Source: DASUWK01 sp036378435
GTDB lineage: Bacteria > Chloroflexota > Dormibacteria > Dormibacterales > Dormibacteraceae
Assembly: GCA_036378435.1 (NCBI GenBank)
Contig: DASUWK010000041.1
Coordinates: 1 to 7,416, forward strand
DNA length: 7,416 nt
Reading direction: 5' to 3'
Shown here piece by piece: positions 1 to 4,721 of this stretch. The notes under the pieces are model-generated. The model worked only from the letters and a program-made list of their open reading frames with translations, searched no databases and was not told the DNA's origin. Within the stretch, counting starts at the first letter, position 1. Each line of letters begins with the position of its first letter. A program made the translations under genes and the position numbers.

Positions 1-172
1 TGTAGAGGTCGTAGATCCGGCCTCCGTTGGGAGAGTCGGCGTTGGGCACGGTCGGCGTGATGCCGGAGCCGCCCTGGTCGGCAAGCGCGGGAAGCGCCAG
101 GAGGAGGGCCGCTGGGAGCGCCAGCAGGCCGGCCTGGGCGAGCGTGCTCAGGCGCGGGAGGCGAAGCTGCAT
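1..172 (-). CDS. coxB: Cytochrome c oxidase subunit II precursor (N-terminal fragment)
   Basis: The gene starts at ATG 172-170 and runs leftward off the window, so only about 57 residues are seen. They form a signal peptide: a basic start (MQLRLPRL), a long Leu/Ala core and an ALA cleavage site near residue 31. After a Gly/Ser-rich stretch comes SPNGGRIYDLY, which resembles the segment just before the first transmembrane helix in subunit II of aa3-type oxidases (pattern sPna..I.dLy). Subunit II carries the CuA centre that receives electrons from cytochrome c, but that domain lies outside the window. The divergent neighbour is part of the same oxidase (subunit III at 798-1655), which supports the call. 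No Shine-Dalgarno is visible; a TATACT box ends 9 nt before the ATG, suggesting a leaderless mRNA. The identification rests on a short fragment plus context, so another exported protein remains possible. Confidence 0.68.
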   Translation of the reverse strand, partial: MQLRLPRLSTLAQAGLLALPAALLLALPALADQGGSGITPTVPNADSPNGGRIYDLY

Positions 173-181
173 CCGCTCAGA

Positions 182-187
182 AGTATA
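182..187 (-). promoter_or_regulatory. Putative -10 box of coxB promoter (leaderless type)
   Basis: On the minus strand TATACT (5 of 6 matches to TATAAT) is followed by 9 nt and then the coxB ATG at 172. A start at the usual distance from a -10 box would place the transcript end at or within a base or two of the ATG. No convincing -35 is seen. Confidence 0.5.
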
Positions 188-199
188 GGCAGCGCCTAT
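185..199. repeat. Short inverted repeat overlapping the coxB -10 box
   Basis: ATAGGC-AGC-GCCTAT is a perfect 6-bp inverted repeat with a 3-nt centre. Its left arm overlaps the proposed coxB -10 hexamer (182-187) and lies in the divergent gap between coxB and the zinc-ribbon gene. The position suits an operator for a dimeric regulator, but a 6-bp arm can occur by chance and no regulator is known. Confidence 0.35.
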
Positions 200-244
200 C
201 GCCGAGCCGGGAGCCCGCCGCCGACCCCGCCGCCAGCCCTCTCT

Positions 245-250
245 TAGAAT
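245..250 (+). promoter_or_regulatory. Putative -10 box of the zinc-ribbon/coxC unit (leaderless type)
   Basis: TAGAAT (5 of 6 to consensus) is followed by 8 nt and the GTG start at 259. There is no Shine-Dalgarno in that gap, so a leaderless transcript is likely. A weak CCGACC at 221-226, 18 nt upstream, is the only candidate -35. The same 7-mer TTAGAAT recurs before the tRNA cluster at 6990-6996. Confidence 0.5.
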
Positions 251-258
251 CGCCTGCA

Positions 259-798
259 GTGGCTGCGCGCACCAAGGCCAAGCCTCGCTACGTCGACGTC
301 GCCAACCCCGCGCTGGCCATCGACTGTCCGCGCTGTGGCCTCCGGACCGCCCGCTTCATGGAGTTCTGCCGCAACTGCGGCTACGCGCTCTGGCCCAACG
401 GTAGGGTGGCCACCGCGGCCTTCCGGGCCTGGCGCGACTACGACGAGTCCCGCGCCCCCGCCCGCCGCTTCGACCTCTTCGTGCCGTCCGACGAAGGCCC
501 GCCCACGGTCGACTATGAGGAGCGCGCCCACGAGCTCGGGATCCACATCTTCCCGAACAGCAACTTCCCCTTCCTGATCTCGCTCGGGATGCTGGTCCTG
601 GCGCTCTCGATCGTCCCCTTCAAGGGCGAACCCGCGGTCGCGCACTACCTGATCGCGGTCGTCGGTGCCGTGATCTTCCTGGCCGGAGTGGTCGGATGGG
701 TGCTGGTCGAGGACGTCCGGATGTACCCGTCCGAGGTCGTGGACGAGGGCCACGAGCCGGCGGCCGCGCATGAAGTCCGCGAGGAGGCCCACCACTAG
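259..798 (+). CDS. Zinc-ribbon membrane protein, oxidase-associated (subunit IV-like)
   Basis: 179 residues from GTG 259. The N-terminus has two CxxCG knuckles (Cys23, Cys26, Cys37, Cys40; CPRCG and CRNCG), a zinc-ribbon signature on what should be the cytoplasmic side. A charged linker (about 45-98) leads to two hydrophobic helices at about 103-121 and 128-150, then an acidic, His-ending tail. The stretch from about 95 to 155 (IHIFPNSNFPF ... GWVLVEDV) resembles the small two-helix segments seen as subunit IV or as C-terminal extensions of oxidase subunits in high-GC bacteria; this is a resemblance from memory, not a search. The stop codon TAG overlaps the GTG of coxC by one base (TAGTG), so the two are co-expressed. 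The role is probably assembly or an accessory subunit of the cytochrome c oxidase. The GTG start is chosen because it is preceded by a well-placed -10 box and gives a complete zinc-binding head. Confidence 0.75.
   Translation: MAARTKAKPRYVDVANPALAIDCPRCGLRTARFMEFCRNCGYALWPNGRVATAAFRAWRDYDESRAPARRFDLFVPSDEGPPTVDYEERAHELGIHIFPNSNFPFLISLGMLVLALSIVPFKGEPAVAHYLIAVVGAVIFLAGVVGWVLVEDVRMYPSEVVDEGHEPAAAHEVREEAHH
781..787 (+). promoter_or_regulatory. Shine-Dalgarno of coxC
   Basis: GAGGAGG lies 10 nt before the GTG at 798, inside the last codons of the zinc-ribbon gene. It fixes the coxC start and contrasts with the operon heads, which lack such a site. Confidence 0.65.
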
Positions 799-1655
799 TG
801 GCAGTAGCCGCCCAGCCTCAGCCACGGCCGGTCGCGCATCCCACCTACCCCGGCATCTCGGTCGGGATGATGGGGATGTACATCTTCCTGACCTCCGAGG
901 TGATGTTCTTCGGAAGCCTGTTCGCGATGTACTTCTACATCGTCGGCTCGCACGAGGCGTCCGGCACCTTCCAGTGGCCGCCCCCGGGCACCGACGCGGT
1001 CAAGTGGTGGCCGCTGCCGATGATCAACACCTTCGTTCTCTTCTGCTCCGGCGTGACCTGCCACTTCGCGCTCGAGTCGCTCCGCCACGCGGGCCGCCGG
1101 CATCTGTACGGCAGCATCCTGCTCGTCTTTTTCGTGATCGCGATGCTCGTCTCCGGCATCGTGGCGCTGGCCGGCACCCAGCTCGGCACGCCGCTCGGAC
1201 TCGGATCGGCGGAGTCGCTCTTCGATCCGATCCTCGCGTTCGCCGGCTTCGTGGTCGCGCTGCTCTGCATCCCGGCCATGTTCGGCGTGGCCGGATTCGT
1301 GCGCGGTCGCATGCAGTTCTTCACGCTCTGGATCGGCACCATCCTGCTCGGCGCCGGATTCGAGGCCGGCCAGGCGTACGAGTTCATCAACCAGTGGCCC
1401 AAGCTCCACTGGTCGGGCCTGAACCAGTTCGGCAACGCCTTCTACACGATGACCGGCTTCCACGGCGGCCACGTCGCCGGCGGCCTGATCCTGCTCTTGC
1501 TGATCCTCTATCGCGCCGGCCGCGGCCAGTTCTCGCCCCAGCACCACGTCGGCCCGGCCGCCGTCACCCTGTACTGGCACTTCGTCGACGTGGTCTGGAT
1601 CTTCCTGTTCGGGATCCTCTACCTGGCGGTTACGGCAGGCCAGCCCGTCGGCTAG
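798..1655 (+). CDS. coxC: Cytochrome c oxidase subunit III (aa3 type)
   Basis: 285 residues from GTG 798, supported by GAGGAGG 10 nt upstream. Subunit III is the cofactor-free integral membrane subunit that stabilises subunit I and its proton uptake. Family motifs are clear: TSEVMFF (Glu34, matching the lipid- and proton-path glutamate of the family), NTFVLFCSGVT (77-87), GQAYEF (191-196), GFHGGHV (220-226) and YWHFVDVVW (259-267). It lacks the first two helices of the 7-TM form, as in many actinobacterial-type proteins. Between the second core helix and the GQAYEF helix it has about 68 extra residues (102-169) with two strongly hydrophobic segments, 104-126 and 142-168, giving about seven predicted helices in a non-standard arrangement. 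It follows the zinc-ribbon gene with a 1-nt overlap. Subunit I is not in the window and probably lies beyond coxB. The subunit III call is secure. Confidence 0.96.
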   Translation: MAVAAQPQPRPVAHPTYPGISVGMMGMYIFLTSEVMFFGSLFAMYFYIVGSHEASGTFQWPPPGTDAVKWWPLPMINTFVLFCSGVTCHFALESLRHAGRRHLYGSILLVFFVIAMLVSGIVALAGTQLGTPLGLGSAESLFDPILAFAGFVVALLCIPAMFGVAGFVRGRMQFFTLWIGTILLGAGFEAGQAYEFINQWPKLHWSGLNQFGNAFYTMTGFHGGHVAGGLILLLLILYRAGRGQFSPQHHVGPAAVTLYWHFVDVVWIFLFGILYLAVTAGQPVG

Positions 1656-1664
1656 AGGCCCCCG

Positions 1665-2450
1665 CTAGGGCGTCGTTTCCGGTCCGGTGTACAGGGTCCC
1701 GCCCTGGAAATCGCCGACCGGCGCCTCGTCCAGCTGGTCCACGTACTCCTCGGCGTCGTCCTGCGGGTCGTAACCCAGGGCTTCGGCCTCCGCCAGGTGC
1801 CACCAGCGCCGCGTGTTCCGCGAGATGCCGGGGAGGATCCGGAAGCCGAGGTCGGGCGCGGTCAGGCAGGCGCGCACCAGGCGCACGCAGTCGCCCGGGC
1901 TGAGCCAGGTCGCCAGGTTGCGCGGCGTGGTCGGCTTGGGCAGGAAACTGCCGATCCGTAGGCACGCGACCTCGAGGCCGAACTTGTCGTGAAACATGCT
2001 GCCCATCGCCTCGCCGAACACCTTGGAGACGCCGTAGTAGGTGTCGGGGTGCATCGGCCGCGGGTGGTCCCAGCTGGGCGGCGTCCCCGGCGGCGGGACC
2101 GGCTCGAACCCCTGCGCGTGGTTGGAGCTGGCAAACACGACCCGGCGGCAGCCCTCCAGCCGAGCCGCCTCCAGCACGCACCAGGTCGAGATGTAGTTCG
2201 GGTTGAGCAGCTCGAGAAAGGGGCCCTCGTGAGGGATGGCGGCGAGGTGGACGCAGGCGTCGACCCCGCGCATCGCCGCGCGCATGGCCTCGAGATCGGC
2301 CGCGTCGGCCTGGATCGCCTCCTCGCCCGGCAGCGCCGCCAGGGGCTGGGTGTCGAGCAGCCTCAGCACCTCGGCGTCCCCGCGCAGGCCTTCTCGCAGC
2401 GCCTGGCCGATGCTGCCCGCCGCGCCGGTGATCAGCAGGCGATGGAGCAC
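1665..2450 (-). CDS. Uronate dehydrogenase-like NAD-dependent SDR
   Basis: 261 residues from GTG 2450. It is an extended-type short-chain dehydrogenase: Rossmann motif GxxGxxG at 9-15 (TGAAGSIG), VHLAAIP at 67-73, catalytic Ser in FASSNHAQGF (106-115) and Tyr139/Lys143 in YGVSK. The SSNH motif, LRIGS (164-168), PRNLATWLS (176-184), the WW pair (216-217) and GYDPQDDAEEY (226-236) match uronate dehydrogenases, which oxidise glucuronate or galacturonate to the aldarolactone with NAD. Arg177 corresponds by position to the substrate-carboxylate arginine of that family (my reading). GAGGA lies 10 nt before the start, and the FKBP gene stops 14 nt upstream, so it is the last gene of the operon. It is cytoplasmic, with no signal or TM segment. 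Substrate is not certain: related SDRs act on other sugars, and the PVPPPGTPP stretch at 117-125 is unusual. Confidence 0.8.
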   Translation of the reverse strand: MLHRLLITGAAGSIGQALREGLRGDAEVLRLLDTQPLAALPGEEAIQADAADLEAMRAAMRGVDACVHLAAIPHEGPFLELLNPNYISTWCVLEAARLEGCRRVVFASSNHAQGFEPVPPPGTPPSWDHPRPMHPDTYYGVSKVFGEAMGSMFHDKFGLEVACLRIGSFLPKPTTPRNLATWLSPGDCVRLVRACLTAPDLGFRILPGISRNTRRWWHLAEAEALGYDPQDDAEEYVDQLDEAPVGDFQGGTLYTGPETTP

Positions 2451-2464
2451 TTTTCGGCAGTCCT

Positions 2465-3025
2465 CTAGCTCGGCGACACCGAGGGCGATGGCGAAGGAGG
2501 CGCTGGGCCCTTGTCGGCCGCGACCTCGACCAGGAAGACCAGCGTCGCGCCGGGCGGAATGTAGCCTGGCGATCCCGCCTGCCCCTGGCCCTGGTCGCCG
2601 TAGCCGAGCGAGGACGGAATGATCAGCTTCCGGATCCCGCCCACCTTCATGCCGGGGATGCCCTCGTCCCAGCCCGCGATCACCTGCTGCTGCCCGATCG
2701 TGACGTCGAAGGGCTGGCCGCGGTCGCGGCTGGAATCGAACTTTTCGCCGTCGCCCAGCCAGCCGGTGTACTGGACGCTGAGCTGGTCGTTCTTCTTGAC
2801 CAGCTGTCCGTCGCCGACCTTGATGTCGATGATCTGCAGCCCGTCCGGGAACTTCACCGGCTTGATGCCGGCGCCGGCGTTGAAGTCGTCCTGGCCGGGG
2901 ACCGGGGTCGGAGTGGTCCCGATCACCGAGGCCACGCCCTGGCCGCTGGTGTTGGCATAGGGATCCGAGTAGCCGCAGGCGGCGACCGCGGTCAGCACCG
3001 CGAACACGAGGAACAGCCTTTTCAT
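2465..3025 (-). CDS. FKBP-type peptidyl-prolyl isomerase, lipoprotein
   Basis: 186 residues from ATG 3025. The N-terminus is a lipoprotein signal (MKRLFLVFAVLTAVAAC) with lipobox VAAC and lipidated Cys17, so the mature enzyme should be anchored on the outer face of the cytoplasmic membrane. A flexible Thr/Pro/Gly linker (about 20-55) precedes one FKBP domain at about 62-171. Family residues visible are VQYTGWL (84-90), KFDSS (95-99), PFDVTIG (105-111), VIAGWDEGIPGMKVGG (115-130), the SSLGYGDQG loop and IPPGATLVFLVEV (156-168). The tail is Pro/Ser rich. FKBPs catalyse cis-trans isomerisation at proline and assist folding of exported proteins. Its ATG overlaps the TGA of the cyclophilin gene (ATGA), and no Shine-Dalgarno is obvious, pointing to coupled translation. 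Confidence 0.95.
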   Translation of the reverse strand: MKRLFLVFAVLTAVAACGYSDPYANTSGQGVASVIGTTPTPVPGQDDFNAGAGIKPVKFPDGLQIIDIKVGDGQLVKKNDQLSVQYTGWLGDGEKFDSSRDRGQPFDVTIGQQQVIAGWDEGIPGMKVGGIRKLIIPSSLGYGDQGQGQAGSPGYIPPGATLVFLVEVAADKGPAPPSPSPSVSPS

Positions 3026-3507
3026 GCGATCGAGACGTCGATCCCCTTGATCACGTCGCCGGGCCGGATCTGACGTACGACCTCCATGCCGGAGCCGACC
3101 GTGCCGAAGTGGTTGTACACCCCGCTCCGCCCGAGGTGCGGAGCGTCGCCGAGCAGGATGAAGAACTGGCAGCCGCTGACGCCGGCCGCGTTGGAAGCCA
3201 TCCCGACCGAGCCCTGGTTCCAGGGCGCGGGGTTGGTCTCGTCGGGCAGCCGGTAACCGACGCCGCCGGTGCCGTTGCCGTCGGGGTCGCCGCCCTGGAC
3301 GACGAAGCCGGGCTCAACGCGGTGGAAGGTCAGGCCGCCATAGAAGCCCTCCTGGGCCAGGCTGACGAAGTTGTTGACGGTGATGGGGGCGGCGGCGGCG
3401 TCGAGCTTGAGCTCGAAGTCGCCGCGGTCGGTGTGGATCGTGGCCGTGTAGCCGCGGCTGGGGTCGATGGTCTGAGCCGGAAGAGTGCGCTGCATCCGGG
3501 GGGTCAT
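3022..3507 (-). CDS. Cyclophilin-type peptidyl-prolyl isomerase
   Basis: 161 residues from ATG 3507, a typical length for a single-domain bacterial cyclophilin. The start is chosen because its ATG overlaps the stop of the MFS gene (ATGA); the next ATG, 12 nt on at 3495, is an alternative. Core motifs: ITVNNFVSLAQEGFY (42-56), FHRVEPGFVVQGGDP (61-75, with the catalytic Arg63 and Phe68/Gln71), GSVGMAS (99-105), CQFFI (113-117) and YNHFGTV (131-137). There is no signal peptide, so it should act in the cytoplasm as a folding helper. The Trp that confers cyclosporin sensitivity in human CypA appears to be absent in the HLGRSGVYNHFG segment, as is common in bacteria. The gene lies between the transporter and FKBP genes with 4-nt overlaps on both sides. 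Confidence 0.95.
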   Translation of the reverse strand: MTPRMQRTLPAQTIDPSRGYTATIHTDRGDFELKLDAAAAPITVNNFVSLAQEGFYGGLTFHRVEPGFVVQGGDPDGNGTGGVGYRLPDETNPAPWNQGSVGMASNAAGVSGCQFFILLGDAPHLGRSGVYNHFGTVGSGMEVVRQIRPGDVIKGIDVSIA

Positions 3508-4721
3508 TGTGCCAGCCCGGGCTCGAGCGCCGGTTCGCGCGCTCCGAAGAACACCACCCCGGCGAGCACGACGCCGAAGGCGCCCGCCATCCCGAGCGCC
3601 AGCGGAACGCTGGCCAGCGCGGCGACCGAACCCCCCAGCAGCGGGCCCAGTCCGAACCCGATCGCGGTTGCGCTGGCGCTGATACCGAACACGCGAGCCT
3701 GGACCTCGGCCGGGGCTTCGAGCCCGAGCATGCTCGAGATCGAGGGGCCGACCGCACCATAAAAGAGGCCGGCCAGACCGCCGGCCAGGATGACCAGGGC
3801 GACGCTGGGGGCGAATCCGGTTCCGATCTCGGCACCGCCCATCAAGAGCCCGGCCCACAGCGCCACCGCCACGTAGCCGAAACGGCGGGCCGCGCTCGAG
3901 TAGACGACGGCCGCGACGGCACTGGCGGCGCCCGCCAGCCCGAAGGTGAGGCCGGTGGCGGCGGCCGCGCCGCTGCCGGCAACGGGGATCAGGTGGAGCG
4001 CGACCAGGGGCTGGAAGGCCGAGTAGCTCATCTGGATCAGCGACTGGCACACCAGCAGCACCTCGACCGCGGTGAGCGTCCCGGGTGCCGAGCTGCGCAG
4101 CACCTGCAGGGCGGGAGCGCGCTCACCGGTGCGGCGCTCGAGGGCCGGCTCCTCGACGGCCAGCCAGACCGGGAGCACCGAGAACAAGAGCAGCGCCCCG
4201 CCGACGAAAAAGATGGCGCGAATGCTGATCGTGCTGGCCAGGAGGCCGCCCACCACCGGACCGACCGCGCTCCCCGCCGCGATCGAGGAGGTGAGGATGC
4301 CCATCGCCCAGCCGACCCGGTTGCGCGGGGTGCCGGAAGCGACCAGCGCGGTGGCCGCGGCGACGGTTCCCGACGTGCCGCCCTGGAGCACGCGCAGCAG
4401 CAGCATGTGGATGGGATTGGCCGCGAGCCCCAACAACCCGACCGAGATCCCGCCCCCGACCATCGCGCGCAGCAGCATCGCCTTGCGGCCGTAGCGGTCG
4501 CCCAGCACTCCCCAGAGCGGACTGACCACCGCCATCACCAGACCGCTGGCGCTGGCCACGATGCCGGTCCAGGCCGCCAGCTCGCTCTGCTGGTGAATGC
4601 CCAGGTCCTTCAGGAAAAGGGGCAGGAAGGGCGTGGTGAAGGAGAAGCCGAAGATCGCCGTGAACTCGGCGAACCAGAGGGCGGCGAGGTTGCGCCGCCA
4701 GTTGATCTGCGGTTCTTTCAC
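3504..4721 (-). CDS. MFS transporter, drug:H+ antiporter-like (12 TM)
   Basis: 405 residues from GTG 4721. This start is chosen because GTGA overlaps the stop of the hydroxylase gene and the protein then begins as usual with a short tail (KEPQINWRRN) before the first helix. An open frame continues upstream but runs inside the hydroxylase gene and is not coding. There are about twelve hydrophobic segments in two halves, separated by a loop near 190-212. Motif A, GVLGDRYGRK, lies at 71-80 between helices 2 and 3, and the antiporter motif C, GSAVGPVVGG, at 150-159. These point to a proton-driven exporter of the DHA1 group. The substrate cannot be read from sequence. Operon context with redox enzymes would also allow export of a metabolic product. 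Confidence 0.9.
   Translation of the reverse strand: MKEPQINWRRNLAALWFAEFTAIFGFSFTTPFLPLFLKDLGIHQQSELAAWTGIVASASGLVMAVVSPLWGVLGDRYGRKAMLLRAMVGGGISVGLLGLAANPIHMLLLRVLQGGTSGTVAAATALVASGTPRNRVGWAMGILTSSIAAGSAVGPVVGGLLASTISIRAIFFVGGALLLFSVLPVWLAVEEPALERRTGERAPALQVLRSSAPGTLTAVEVLLVCQSLIQMSYSAFQPLVALHLIPVAGSGAAAATGLTFGLAGAASAVAAVVYSSAARRFGYVAVALWAGLLMGGAEIGTGFAPSVALVILAGGLAGLFYGAVGPSISSMLGLEAPAEVQARVFGISASATAIGFGLGPLLGGSVAALASVPLALGMAGAFGVVLAGVVFFGAREPALEPGLAQ

Noticed and set aside
770..1903. A 377-codon plus-strand frame overlapping coxC
   Set aside because: It is an out-of-frame shadow of coxC, extremely Arg/Pro-rich, and runs past the coxC end into the antisense of the SDR.
3028..3043. Inverted repeat GATCGA-GACG-TCGATC just before the FKBP start
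   Set aside because: The arms are only 6 bp and lie in the last codons of the cyclophilin (IDVSIA), so amino-acid constraint and GC bias explain them. There is no support for regulation.
3508..4050. N-terminal extension of the cyclophilin frame
   Set aside because: It overlaps the MFS gene in another frame and is Arg/Gly-rich; the cyclophilin domain is complete from ATG 3507.
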